Under the pieces are notes generated by a model. It was not told the origin of the DNA. It saw nothing but the letters and a program-made list of their open reading frames with translations, and made no database searches. Shown here piece by piece: positions 1 through 8,114 of a DNA stretch of 64,000 nucleotides. This stretch comes from Immundisolibacter sp049322795 (GTDB lineage: Bacteria; Pseudomonadota; Gammaproteobacteria; Immundisolibacterales; Immundisolibacteraceae). Position numbers and translations under genes: made by a program. The DNA lies in contig JBMOQH010000015.1 of the NCBI GenBank assembly GCA_049322795.1, forward strand, positions 186,001 to 250,000. The letters run 5' to 3'. Position 1 is the stretch's first letter; every line of letters begins with the position of its first letter.

Positions 1-432
1 CACGACGACTTCACGCGCTGGGGCATTCCCAGGCCGCGCATCGTGGTGGCGGGCCTGAACGCCCACGCCTACGGCGAAGAGGACAAGACACAGATCGCGC
101 CCGGCGTGGAGAAGGCGAAGGCCGAGGGCATCGACGTGACCGGCCCGGCACCGCCGGACAGCGTGTTCCGCTGGTGCATCGAGGACAAGTACGACGTGGT
201 GCTGGCCATGTTCCACGACCAGGGCCACATCGCCGTCAAGACCTGGGGCTTCGTCGGCAACTGCGCCATGATCCTCGGCACGCCGTACATCCACATGTCG
301 GTGGCGCACGGCACGGCGTTCGACATCGTGGGCAAGGGCATCGCCAGCCACGAGATGCTGCTGACTTCCATCCGCCACGCGGCGAGCCTGGGCGCCGGTC
401 GTGGCTTCCACAAGGAAACCGCCGCCGCGTGA
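1..432 (+). CDS. pdxA: PdxA-family dehydrogenase, C-terminal part (5' end outside window)
   Basis: Only the last 143 codons are visible. PdxA-type enzymes are metal- and NAD-dependent dehydrogenases acting on 4-phosphohydroxy-L-threonine (vitamin B6 synthesis); PdxA2-type relatives act on 4-phospho-erythronate or threonate in sugar-acid catabolism. The visible part has the family's AGLN-x-HA segment, the metal-binding MFHDQGH block (PdxA usually reads MYHDQG) and the C-terminal AHGTAFDIVGKG block. HDQGH and the wording of the last block look closer to the PdxA2 branch, but the fragment is too short to decide. Its stop codon overlaps the GTG start of the next gene, so the two are probably translationally coupled. 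Confidence 0.8.
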   Translation, partial: HDDFTRWGIPRPRIVVAGLNAHAYGEEDKTQIAPGVEKAKAEGIDVTGPAPPDSVFRWCIEDKYDVVLAMFHDQGHIAVKTWGFVGNCAMILGTPYIHMSVAHGTAFDIVGKGIASHEMLLTSIRHAASLGAGRGFHKETAAA

Positions 433-1121
433 GTGCGACCGCGCGCGAGACGCCGCCGCTGGCGGCGGTGCTGCTGGACCTCGACGGCACGCTGGCGGAC
501 ACGGCGGCCGATCTCGCGCGGGCCATGAATGCGCTGCGCGGCGAGCTCGGGCTGCCGCCGCTGGCGCCGGGCGCGCTGCGGCCTTACGTGTCGCAGGGCG
601 CCCGCGGCATGCTGAACCACGGTCTCGATCTGCGCCCGGACGATGCGCGCTACCCGACGCTGCGCGACCGTTTCCTAGAGCTTTACGCCGACTGCTGCGC
701 CGTCGAGGCGCAGCTGTTCGACGGGTTTCCCGAGGTGCTCGCGGCCCTGCGCAGCAGCGGGCTCGGCGTTGGCATCGTCACCAACAAGATCGAGCGCTTT
801 GCCGCGCCGCTGCTGCGCGCGTTGGACGTATGGCCGGATGGCGACTGCCTGATCACCCCTGACCGGCTGGCCAAGGCCAAGCCCGACCCGGAAGGCGTGC
901 TGCTCGCCTGCCGGCTTCTGGGCGTGACGCCCGCGCAGTGTGTGTTCGTGGGTGACGACCGGCGCGACGTCGAGGCCGGGCGCGCGGCCGGCACGCGCGC
1001 CGTGGTCGCCGCCTGGGGCTATCTGGGCCCGGACGAGGACGTCGCCGCCTGGGGCGCCGATGCGGTGATCGGTGCGCCGTCCGAGCTGCCGGCGCTGTGC
1101 CAACGCTGGGGCGCACCGTGA
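429..1121 (+). CDS. gph: HAD-superfamily phosphatase, phosphoglycolate phosphatase-like
   Basis: Predicted 230-residue cytoplasmic HAD hydrolase, the usual length for Gph, which dephosphorylates 2-phosphoglycolate. HAD motif I is DLDGT (D17 nucleophile, D19), motif II is the VTNK segment, motif III the Lys in AKPDPEG, and motif IV is GDDRRDVEAG. The helical cap between motifs I and II has the expected size. The GTG start at 429 overlaps the upstream TGA (GTGA); the frame runs open further upstream only as a shadow of pdxA. The neighbouring alpha-hydroxy-acid oxidase could use the glycolate product, but that link is inference; another sugar-phosphate substrate, such as that of MupP/YieH types, is possible. 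Confidence 0.85.
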   Translation: MSATARETPPLAAVLLDLDGTLADTAADLARAMNALRGELGLPPLAPGALRPYVSQGARGMLNHGLDLRPDDARYPTLRDRFLELYADCCAVEAQLFDGFPEVLAALRSSGLGVGIVTNKIERFAAPLLRALDVWPDGDCLITPDRLAKAKPDPEGVLLACRLLGVTPAQCVFVGDDRRDVEAGRAAGTRAVVAAWGYLGPDEDVAAWGADAVIGAPSELPALCQRWGAP

Positions 1122-1477
1122 GCGCGCCGGAGCTCACCGACATCGTGCTGCACAAGGCGACGCGGGCGCTCGAAGTGCGGTATGCCGACGGCAGCGCGTT
1201 CACGCTGCCGGCCGAGTTTCTGCGGGTGCACTCGCCCTCGGCCGAGGTGCAGGGCCACGGGCCCGGTCAGGCGGTGCTGGTGCCGGGCAAGCGGGACGTC
1301 GCCATCACGGCGCTGGAGCCGGTCGGTCATTACGCGCTGCAGATCACCTTCTCGGACGGCCACGACAGCGGTCTGTTCGGTTTCGATTACCTGTACCGCC
1401 TGGGCCGCGAGCAGGACGCGCTGTGGCAGCGTTACCTCGAGCGCCTGGCCGCCGCCGGGCAGTCGCGCGCGCAGTGA
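1118..1477 (+). CDS. DUF971 domain protein
   Basis: A 119-residue protein of the DUF971 family, related to the N-terminal domain of gamma-butyrobetaine hydroxylase. Visible family features are the LRVHSPSAEVQGHG segment and the C-terminal YALQITFSDGHDSGLFGFDYLY block. In other bacteria such proteins are often found near iron-sulfur or ubiquinone genes, but no activity is established. The GTG at 1118 (overlapping the phosphatase stop) is preferred over an ATG at 1097, which would add residues encoded inside the upstream gene. It in turn overlaps the next gene by a GTGA, so all four genes at this end look like one transcript. Confidence 0.8.
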   Translation: MSAPELTDIVLHKATRALEVRYADGSAFTLPAEFLRVHSPSAEVQGHGPGQAVLVPGKRDVAITALEPVGHYALQITFSDGHDSGLFGFDYLYRLGREQDALWQRYLERLAAAGQSRAQ

Positions 1478-2613
1478 GCGGCGTCTACGCCAGCGTCGAC
1501 GACCTGCGCCGCGCGGCCGAAGGCTATCTGCCGCGCATGGTGTTCGATTTCGTCGATGGCGGCGCCGAGCGGGAAATCACGCTGCGTGCCAACACGGCCG
1601 ATTTCGAGCCGCTGCGCTTCTCGCCGCGCGTGCTGACCGACGTCAGCGGCGTCGATCTGGGCACCACGTTGCTCGGCGAGCCGATCGCGCTGCCGCTGGC
1701 GATCGCGCCCATGGGCCTGTGCGGGCTGGTGCGGCCGGAAGGCGAACTGGCGCTGGCGCGCGCCGCCAAGGCGGCCGGCATCCCGCTGGCGCTGTCCACC
1801 GCCGCCAGCCACGCGCTCGAGGCGGTGATGGACGCAGCGCCCGGCAATCTGTGGTTCCAGCTCTACATCTTCCGTGACCGCGAGTTCGCGCGAAGCCTGG
1901 TGCAGCGGGCGCGCGCCGCCGGCTATCGGGCGCTGGTGGTGACGGTCGATCTCACCCGTGGCGGCAAGCGCGAGAAGGACATCCACAACGGCTTCACCGT
2001 GCCACCGCGCTTCTCTCGCCGCACCGCCGCGGACCTGCTGCGCCACCCGCGCTGGCTGGGGCGCATGCTGCCGCATCGCGGGCAGACGCTCGGCAACCTG
2101 GTGGGCTGGGGTGGGAAGGACAGCAACGTGGTGGCGCTGTCCACCTTCATGAACACGCAGATCGACCCCGGCATTTCCTGGGCCGATCTCGACTGGCTGC
2201 GCGCCGAGTGGGACCTGCCGCTGCTGGTCAAGGGCATCCTGCACCCGGAGGATGCGCGCCACGCGCTGGCGGCCGGCGCCGACGGCATCATCGTGTCGAA
2301 CCACGGCGGCCGGCAGCTCGACGGCGCACCGTCCACCATCAGCGCCCTGCCGCGCATTGCCGATGCCGTCGGCGGCGCCGCGGAAATCATTCTCGACAGC
2401 GGCGTGCGGCGCGGCGCGGACATCCTGAAGGCGCTGGCGCTCGGCGCGCGCGCCTGCATGATCGGCAAGGCCGCGCTGTACGGGCTGGGCGCCGGCGGCG
2501 AAGCGGGCGTGGCGCGCGTGCTGGTCATCCTGCGCCAGGAGTTCGACGTGGCCATGGCGCTCAGCGGCAACCACCGCGCCGCCGCGGTGCGCCCGGACAC
2601 CCTGCTGCCTTGA
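1474..2613 (+). CDS. FMN-dependent alpha-hydroxy-acid oxidase/dehydrogenase (LldD/MdlB family)
   Basis: A 379-residue flavoprotein of the L-lactate dehydrogenase / glycolate oxidase / mandelate dehydrogenase family, oxidising a 2-hydroxy acid to the 2-oxo acid. Visible blocks: an N-terminal FVDGGAERE segment, the FMN-contacting APMG and STAASHALE segments, the catalytic SNHGGRQLDG block with its active-site His, and the phosphate-binding DSGVRRGADILKAL segment. An insertion of about 40 residues around 190-230 is where membrane-associated members carry their extra loop. Substrate cannot be told from sequence. The GTG start overlaps the DUF971 stop, making it the last gene of the coupled set. 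Non-coding sequence follows to 2784. Confidence 0.85.
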   Translation: MSGVYASVDDLRRAAEGYLPRMVFDFVDGGAEREITLRANTADFEPLRFSPRVLTDVSGVDLGTTLLGEPIALPLAIAPMGLCGLVRPEGELALARAAKAAGIPLALSTAASHALEAVMDAAPGNLWFQLYIFRDREFARSLVQRARAAGYRALVVTVDLTRGGKREKDIHNGFTVPPRFSRRTAADLLRHPRWLGRMLPHRGQTLGNLVGWGGKDSNVVALSTFMNTQIDPGISWADLDWLRAEWDLPLLVKGILHPEDARHALAAGADGIIVSNHGGRQLDGAPSTISALPRIADAVGGAAEIILDSGVRRGADILKALALGARACMIGKAALYGLGAGGEAGVARVLVILRQEFDVAMALSGNHRAAAVRPDTLLP

Positions 2614-2635
2614 GCGCGCGCCGATTGGCGCTCTG

Positions 2636-2663
2636 CACTGCGCACTGCGCACTGCGCACTGCG
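2636..2663. repeat. Four perfect tandem copies of the heptamer CACTGCG
   Basis: Directly read: CACTGCG is repeated four times without interruption, in the 171-bp gap between the oxidase stop and the Rieske oxygenase start. Just downstream (2668-2677) is TGCTAAAT, which could be an extended -10 element for the oxygenase operon; no convincing -35 is visible. Simple heptamer arrays like this can vary in copy number by slippage. Confidence 0.9.
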
Positions 2664-2784
2664 GCATGCATGCTAAATTCGCCGGCCGATTTGGCTGAAT
2701 GAGCGGCCGGTCAGGGCGCGCGGACGGCATCTGCGTCCTGCCTTTCCGGTTTCCGTTTGCCGACGCGACCGTCACGGAGGAGAC

Positions 2785-4008
2785 ATGAACGCACCCGCCG
2801 GCCGGCCCAAGTGTGGCCACACGCAGGCTTTTGGTCTCGACACGGGTCCGGTGAGCACCGCGACGGTGGTGACGCCGGAGTTCTTCGAGCGCGAGCGCGA
2901 GGCGATCTTCCGCCACCAGTGGTTCAACCTCCTGAAGCGCGCCGACGAGATCCCGAATCCGGGCGATTTCTTCGTGCGCGACATCGAGGTGCTGGGCATG
3001 TCGGTGATCGTCGCGCGCGGCCCGGACGGGCAGGTGCGGGCGTTTCACAACGTGTGCCCGCACCGTGGCAACCGCATCGTGCGTGCCGCCGATGGCTGCG
3101 TGAAGGGTTGGCAGTGCGATTTCCACGGCTGGACCTTCGCCACCGACGGCACGCTGCAGTTCGTGCCGGACGAGGGGCAGTTCTTCGACTTCGACCGCGC
3201 GCAGCACGGCCTGCCGCCGGTGCACCTCGACACCTGGGCCGGCTTCCTGTTCGTCAATTTCGACGAAACGCCGCGCCAGACGCTGGAACAGGCGATGGGC
3301 GACTTCAACCAGGACCTGAAGCCCTACCCGTTCGACCAGATGATCTGCGCCGGGCGCTGGCGCTACCACGTCAAGGCCAACTGGAAGGTGACCATGAACG
3401 CCTTCCAGGAGGGCTACCACGTGGCCTTCGTGCACAAGCGCTCGGCGCCGGACGCCTTCACCGGCTCCGACAACCCCTACTGCAACATCAGCTACATGAA
3501 GCTGCAGGGCAACGGCAACCAGCACCTGTCGGTGCCGGGCAACCCGGCGCATGACCTGTCGCCCACCGAGCAGATCGCCTTCAAGTTCGGCTCCACCTTC
3601 ACCCAGGGCACCGGCGGGCGCGGCGCGTATCCCGGCACGCAGCAGGGCAAGAGCGCGGACTGGGGCTTCGAGCTCAACATCCTGTTTCCGTTCTCGCGCA
3701 TCAACGTGGGCGCCGGCTGGTACTACCTGGACGCCTTCTGGCCGGTGGGGCCGAACGAGACGGTCTACGAGCTGGCCTACTACTTCCCGCCGCCGAAATC
3801 GGCGGCGGAAATGATCAGCCAGGAGTTCAGCAAGATCGTGCTGCGCGACCTGTCGCGCGAAGACCTGTACACCAACGAAGTGACCCAGCGGTCGCTCAAC
3901 TCGGGCGCCATCCGCAGCATCGTGCTGTCGGACCAGGAGGCCGCCGTGCGGCACCTGTACCGCACCGTCGAGCGGCTGGTGGTTGGAGCCAAGGAGGCTA
4001 CGAAGTGA
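2785..4008 (+). CDS. Rieske non-haem iron oxygenase, large (alpha) subunit
   Basis: A 407-residue aromatic-ring-hydroxylase-type oxygenase component. The Rieske [2Fe-2S] ligands are C91-x-H93 and C111-x2-H114. The catalytic mononuclear-iron site is E209-G-Y-H212-x4-H217, with Glu where naphthalene dioxygenase has the bridging Asp. A GGAG ribosome site sits 7 nt before the ATG. No beta subunit, ferredoxin or reductase gene follows, so electron donors must come from elsewhere, possibly the flavin protein or cytochrome nearby. The following gene overlaps by GTGA. Substrate unknown; demethylase or side-chain hydroxylase roles are also possible for alpha-only enzymes. Confidence 0.9.
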   Translation: MNAPAGRPKCGHTQAFGLDTGPVSTATVVTPEFFEREREAIFRHQWFNLLKRADEIPNPGDFFVRDIEVLGMSVIVARGPDGQVRAFHNVCPHRGNRIVRAADGCVKGWQCDFHGWTFATDGTLQFVPDEGQFFDFDRAQHGLPPVHLDTWAGFLFVNFDETPRQTLEQAMGDFNQDLKPYPFDQMICAGRWRYHVKANWKVTMNAFQEGYHVAFVHKRSAPDAFTGSDNPYCNISYMKLQGNGNQHLSVPGNPAHDLSPTEQIAFKFGSTFTQGTGGRGAYPGTQQGKSADWGFELNILFPFSRINVGAGWYYLDAFWPVGPNETVYELAYYFPPPKSAAEMISQEFSKIVLRDLSREDLYTNEVTQRSLNSGAIRSIVLSDQEAAVRHLYRTVERLVVGAKEATK

Positions 4009-5057
4009 AGTTCGGCATCTACAACGAAATCCAGGCCTCGCCCGGCGCCAACTACAAGCAGCGCTACGACGAGTCGCTGCGCGCGGTGGAACTGGGCGAC
4101 AAGCTGGGTTACGACGTCTTCATGACGCTGGAGCACCACTTTTTCCAGACCTTTTCGATCTCGGTCAATCCGCTGGCGTTCTTCGCCGCCGCCGCCCAGC
4201 GCACCCGCGACATCCGTTTCCGGGCCATGTGCCACACCCTGCCGGTGCACAACCCGATGGTGCTGGCCGGCGAGATTGCGCAGTGCGACCACCTGACCGA
4301 TGGCCGGCTCGAGGTCGGTGTCGGCCGCGGTCACGGCTGGCTGTACGACCCGGCCAGCGTGCCGATGACAGACAGCATTGGTCTCTACGAAGAGTCGCTC
4401 GAAATCCTGCAGCGCGCGTGGGCCAATGAGCGCTTCTCGTTCGAGGGCAAGCACTACAACGTAAGCGACGTGCAGGTCGTGCCCAAGCCGCTGCAATCGA
4501 GCCTGAAGATCTTCCAGACCGGCACCAGCGCGCGCGTGTTCGGCGATGCCGGCCGGCGCGGGGGCGGCGTGGTGGTGGGCGCTGCCCCGCCGCCGCTGTT
4601 CACCGAGGCGGTCGCGGCCTACACCGCCGCCTGCTCGGAATCCGGCCAGAAACCTCAGGTGGGTCTCGTGGTGCCGGTGTTCCTCGCCGACGACGAGGAA
4701 ACCGCGCTGCGCGAAGCGCGCGAGCCGATGATGCGCAGCTACTCGAACCTGGTGGTGCCGCAGGAGTCGATCAACGGCGAGGAAGTCAAGGAGCGCCTGC
4801 GCGGCGGCGGCTTCCACTTCTACGCCGGCGGCTTCCTGAACCAGATGAAGGAATACACCTTCGAGTCGGTGCTGCAGAACGACATCGCCTTCGCCGGCAC
4901 GCCCAAACAATTCATCGCCTGGCTGGCACGGTTCCGCGAGAAGTACTACGACTTCCAGGAACTGGCCGTGATGGCGGATTTCGGCGGCCAGGCCGAGTGG
5001 CAGGTGTCGCGCACGCTGCAGCTGTTCGCGCGCGACGTGATGCCGGCGCTGCGCTGA
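4005..5057 (+). CDS. LLM-class flavin-dependent oxidoreductase (luciferase-like)
   Basis: A 350-residue TIM-barrel protein of the bacterial-luciferase-like family, which uses reduced FMN or F420 in monooxygenase or dehydrogenase reactions. Typical features are the N-terminal MKFGI strand, the LEHHFF segment after the first helices, the LAGEIAQCDHLTDGRLEVGVGRG block, and the late VPKPLQ and GTP segments. The GTG start overlaps the oxygenase stop and is preceded by a strong AAGGAGG at 3991, so the two are co-translated. The pairing suggests a joint pathway on an aromatic or alkyl substrate, but the order of reactions cannot be read here. Confidence 0.85.
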   Translation: MKFGIYNEIQASPGANYKQRYDESLRAVELGDKLGYDVFMTLEHHFFQTFSISVNPLAFFAAAAQRTRDIRFRAMCHTLPVHNPMVLAGEIAQCDHLTDGRLEVGVGRGHGWLYDPASVPMTDSIGLYEESLEILQRAWANERFSFEGKHYNVSDVQVVPKPLQSSLKIFQTGTSARVFGDAGRRGGGVVVGAAPPPLFTEAVAAYTAACSESGQKPQVGLVVPVFLADDEETALREAREPMMRSYSNLVVPQESINGEEVKERLRGGGFHFYAGGFLNQMKEYTFESVLQNDIAFAGTPKQFIAWLARFREKYYDFQELAVMADFGGQAEWQVSRTLQLFARDVMPALR

Positions 5058-5081
5058 GCGTCGTTGCAAGGAGGAGTACCG

Positions 5082-5435
5082 ATGATCGACACGACTTGGC
5101 CGGCCGAGTTCAAGGACCTGCAGCGCTTCGCGCCGTGGGCCCTGTCCACCGAGAATGCCCGCATGCGCAAGCGGCTCGCGTCCAGCATGACCGAGCTGAC
5201 CGATTACTACCGCGCGCTGTTGCCCCGGATGGAGGCGCTGGCGGCGCACCTGAGCCAGTGGCCGCTCGAGAACCTGCCGGCCGCCCAAAAGCCGCTGCTG
5301 TATCTGGGCCTGATGTTCATGGAAGCGGCCGTGTGCGTGGAACTTTTCAAGGGGCCGGACGTGCAGGAAAGCCTGGGCGCCGAGCACCTCGACGTACTGT
5401 CGGAAACCATGGAGCGCCGGCTGCTGGCGGTCTGA
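5082..5435 (+). CDS. Conserved-context small protein of unknown function
   Basis: A 117-residue, largely helical, soluble protein that I do not recognise. It has no signal peptide, Cys-rich motif or transmembrane span. It is rich in Leu, Glu and Ala, with acidic ends and amphipathic helices. The ATG is preceded by AAGGAGGAG at 5069-5077, one of the best ribosome sites in the window, so expression is likely strong. It lies 24 nt after the flavin oxidoreductase and 35 nt before the cytochrome, inside the same apparent operon, so an accessory role to the oxygenase system is plausible. No function is assigned. Confidence 0.7.
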   Translation: MIDTTWPAEFKDLQRFAPWALSTENARMRKRLASSMTELTDYYRALLPRMEALAAHLSQWPLENLPAAQKPLLYLGLMFMEAAVCVELFKGPDVQESLGAEHLDVLSETMERRLLAV

Positions 5436-5470
5436 TCGGCGGCATCTACACGATTCGGGAGGGGAAGTTG

Positions 5471-5944
5471 GTGGCACAGGTAGCACGATGGCAGTTGGCG
5501 GTGGCCTTGGGGACGGCGCTGCTCGCAGGATGTGGGAAGGAAGGCGAGCAGGCACAAAGCCCCGCGCCTGAAGCACAAACCGCGCAGACGGCGCCCGATG
5601 CACCCGCCCCGCAACCCGCGCCAGCGCCAACGGCCCCGGCCGAAGCCGCGCCGGCGCTGCCGCCGGAAAGCTCCGTGGTGCAGTACGCCCAGGCCGGCTT
5701 GCCGGACACGCTCATCACGGACGGCTGCTACGCCTGCCACGACGTGAACGGTGCCCGCATCGGGCCGCCCCTGCGCGCGGTGGCCGGGCTTTACCGCACC
5801 GACCCGCAGGCGGTCGACAAACTCACGCAGAAGATCATCCACGGCGGTGGTGGCGTGTGGGGCCCGACGCCGATGATCGCCCACCCGCAGCTGGCGGAAG
5901 CCCAGGCACGGGCGATGGTCGAAGCGATACTCAAACTTCAGTAA
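5471..5944 (+). CDS. Lipoprotein class I cytochrome c
   Basis: A 157-residue exported monohaem cytochrome. The signal peptide ends in a lipobox LLAGC with Cys21 as the acylated residue. A Pro/Ala/Gln-rich linker (about residues 28-68) follows, then a class I cytochrome c domain with haem motif C86-Y-A-C89-H90, an IGPPL segment, and a late Met in GPTPMIAHPQL as the probable sixth ligand. It would be tethered to a membrane facing the periplasm. The GTG start at 5471 (alternative TTG at 5468) follows a GGGAGGGG. Its place behind the oxygenase and flavoprotein suggests electron transfer for the pathway. A strong terminator follows its stop. Confidence 0.85.
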   Translation: MAQVARWQLAVALGTALLAGCGKEGEQAQSPAPEAQTAQTAPDAPAPQPAPAPTAPAEAAPALPPESSVVQYAQAGLPDTLITDGCYACHDVNGARIGPPLRAVAGLYRTDPQAVDKLTQKIIHGGGGVWGPTPMIAHPQLAEAQARAMVEAILKLQ

Positions 5945-5951
5945 GGGATTT

Positions 5952-5998
5952 CGCGCCGACCGGGCGCCGAGGGTGCCCGGTCGGCGCGCGTGTTTTTG
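5952..5998 (+). terminator. Strong Rho-independent terminator after the cytochrome gene
   Basis: A 14-bp perfect GC-rich stem (5952-5965 with 5975-5988), a 9-nt loop and a run of five T at 5993-5997. The next start codon is only 16 nt beyond the T-run, so the following gene has no room for its own promoter after this hairpin. It may act as an attenuator or partial terminator. Confidence 0.85.
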
Positions 5999-6013
5999 AT
6001 TCAAGGAGGTTCC

Positions 6014-8110
6014 ATGTCTGCCGCACGCGCCGGCCATTACGATGCCGCCACAGTAGAGACGTTTTTCAATCCGAAGGTGGTGGCCGTCATCGGCGCCTCG
6101 CCCGATACGCTGTGGTCGCGTCAGCTGCTGGACGGCATGCGCGGTCACGGCTTCCAGGGCCGTGTGTACGTGGTCAACCCGTCGCGCAGCTCGGTGCTGG
6201 GCTACCAGTCCTTCAAGTCGGTGGCCGACCTGCCCGAGAAGCCGGACATCGCCGCCGTGCTGCTGGGGGCCAAACACGTGCCGGGCATGCTGGAGCAGGT
6301 GGCCGCCACCGGCTGCAAGGCCGCCTACGTGCTGGCCGCCGGTTTCGAGAAGCCGCACCAGATGGCGGCGCTGCGGGCGCATGCCGAGAAACTCGGCATG
6401 ATCATCATCGGCCCCAACTGCAACGGCTTCATCAACGCCGGCGCCGGCCTGCACCTGTGGACCGGCCCCATCAACCGCCCCTACCGGCACGGCACGGTGG
6501 CCCTGCTGGGCCAGTCGAGCGGCGTGCTGGGCGCGCTGTGCTGCCTGACCTGGGACCGCGGGCTCGGCATCAGCTTTCAGATCTCGACCGGCAACCAGGT
6601 CAACTTCGCGCTCACCGACGCGCTCAATTTCCTCGCCACCAACGCCGACACGCGCGTGGTGGTGACCTACGTCGAGCAGTTCGGCGATTACCCGCATTTT
6701 GTCGAGGCGGTGCAGAAATGCCGCGCCAACAACACGCCGGTGATCGTGGTCGCGATCGGCCGGTCCGAAGCCGGACGCGGCGCGGCGCTGGGTCACACCG
6801 GCGCCATCACCACCACCGGGGCCATCACGCGGGCGGCCATCGAGGCGGCCGGCGCCATCCCGGTCGACACGCTCGATGAGGCACTCGATCGCGCCTCGGT
6901 GTTCGCCGTCACGCCGCCGCGCGCCTGGCGCCCGGTGCGCTCGGTGGGCCTGGTCAGCATCTCCGGCGGCTGGTCGGCGCTGATGGGCGACTATTTCGCC
7001 GACGAGGGCCTCGCCACCCCGCCGCTGCCCGAGAAAGTCACCAAGCTGCTGCCGGACTGGGTCGAGAACGTCACCTTCAACAACCCGTTCGACATCACGG
7101 CGCAGATCTACGGTTTCTCCGAGGTCTACTACCAGATGGCCGACGAGATGATCAAACACGACGGCTTCGATGCCGTGTCGATCATGTTCGGCAACTGGGA
7201 TGGCGGCGAGCGTTTCTACGCGCCGGTGGCCACCTGGCAGGGCCGGGTCCAGAAGCCGATCGTCGCCAGCTGCATCGAGACCAGCGCGCTCAAGGACAGC
7301 TACCGCGACTGGCTGGACAGCGACCCCATGCCGAACGTGCAGGGCGGGCAGGCACTGGCGCGCGGCCTGGCCGCCATGCGCGACTACTTCGACAAGCCGG
7401 GTTACCTGCCGCAGGGCTGGTGCACCGACAAGCCCAAGCGCTGGAAGGGCCCGGCGGTGGCCACCTTCCCGGACATGGTGAAGCCGCTCAAGGCCTATGG
7501 CCTGAACTGCGCCGCCCATGTGACGCTGCTGGACAGCAGCGGCAAGGCCGGCAAGGGCAAGGCGCCGTACCCGGCCGTGCTCAAGCTCGAATCGCCCGGC
7601 CTGCCGCACAAGACCGAGTACGGCGCGGTCAAGGTCGGCATCGCCGACGACAAGGCCTGCGCGGCGGCGGTCAAGGCGCTGGCGGCGATTGCCAAGAAGC
7701 AGAAACTCGACACCTGGTCGGTCATCGCCCAGCCGATGCTGGACCTCGGCAACAGCCTGGAGCTGCTGGCCGGCATCGTGCACGACCACGTGGCCGGGCC
7801 GGTGCTGACGCTCGGCGCCGGCGGCGTGCTGGCGGAGTTGTTCGACAAGCACGCCCACGCGCTGTGCCCGATCACGCCAGCCCAGGCCGAGGCCATGATC
7901 GACCGCATCGGCGTGCGCAAGATCCTGAACGGCTACCGCGGCCGCCCGGCGCTGGATACGGCCTCCCTGGTCAGCACGCTGGTGGGCCTGTCGCAGTTCG
8001 CCTACGACCACCGCGGCGATCTGAAGGAACTGGACCTGAACCCCATCGTCGTGCCGCCGGCCGGCACGCCGACCACCCTCATCGACGCCCTGGCGCGTTT
8101 TGGCGAGTAA
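6014..8110 (+). CDS. ADP-forming acyl-CoA synthetase (acetate-CoA ligase family)
   Basis: A 698-residue single-chain NDP-forming acyl-CoA synthetase, which converts an organic acid, CoA and ATP to acyl-CoA, ADP and phosphate through a phosphohistidine. Domains in order: CoA-binding Rossmann fold (about 10-140, with VIGASPDTLW), two succinyl-CoA-ligase-like domains (about 150-460) holding the phosphorylated His261 in LGHTGAI, and an ATP-grasp domain (about 480-698, with AVLKLESPGLPHKTE and GAGGVLAELF). The ATG at 6014 follows AAGGAGG at 6003-6009. It lies directly behind a terminator and is followed closely by a thioesterase and a short-chain acid transporter, suggesting activation of a small carboxylic acid. 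Confidence 0.88.
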   Translation: MSAARAGHYDAATVETFFNPKVVAVIGASPDTLWSRQLLDGMRGHGFQGRVYVVNPSRSSVLGYQSFKSVADLPEKPDIAAVLLGAKHVPGMLEQVAATGCKAAYVLAAGFEKPHQMAALRAHAEKLGMIIIGPNCNGFINAGAGLHLWTGPINRPYRHGTVALLGQSSGVLGALCCLTWDRGLGISFQISTGNQVNFALTDALNFLATNADTRVVVTYVEQFGDYPHFVEAVQKCRANNTPVIVVAIGRSEAGRGAALGHTGAITTTGAITRAAIEAAGAIPVDTLDEALDRASVFAVTPPRAWRPVRSVGLVSISGGWSALMGDYFADEGLATPPLPEKVTKLLPDWVENVTFNNPFDITAQIYGFSEVYYQMADEMIKHDGFDAVSIMFGNWDGGERFYAPVATWQGRVQKPIVASCIETSALKDSYRDWLDSDPMPNVQGGQALARGLAAMRDYFDKPGYLPQGWCTDKPKRWKGPAVATFPDMVKPLKAYGLNCAAHVTLLDSSGKAGKGKAPYPAVLKLESPGLPHKTEYGAVKVGIADDKACAAAVKALAAIAKKQKLDTWSVIAQPMLDLGNSLELLAGIVHDHVAGPVLTLGAGGVLAELFDKHAHALCPITPAQAEAMIDRIGVRKILNGYRGRPALDTASLVSTLVGLSQFAYDHRGDLKELDLNPIVVPPAGTPTTLIDALARFGE

Positions 8111-8114
8111 TCAC

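Noticed and set aside
1432..3954. 840-codon antisense open frame opposite the hydroxy-acid oxidase and Rieske genes
   Set aside because: GC-rich third positions leave antisense frames open; the product has no recognisable family and the plus-strand genes are well supported.
5207..8011. 934-codon antisense open frame opposite the cytochrome and acyl-CoA synthetase genes
   Set aside because: Composition is His/Arg/Gln-rich as expected for a shadow frame; it spans two unrelated real genes and a terminator.
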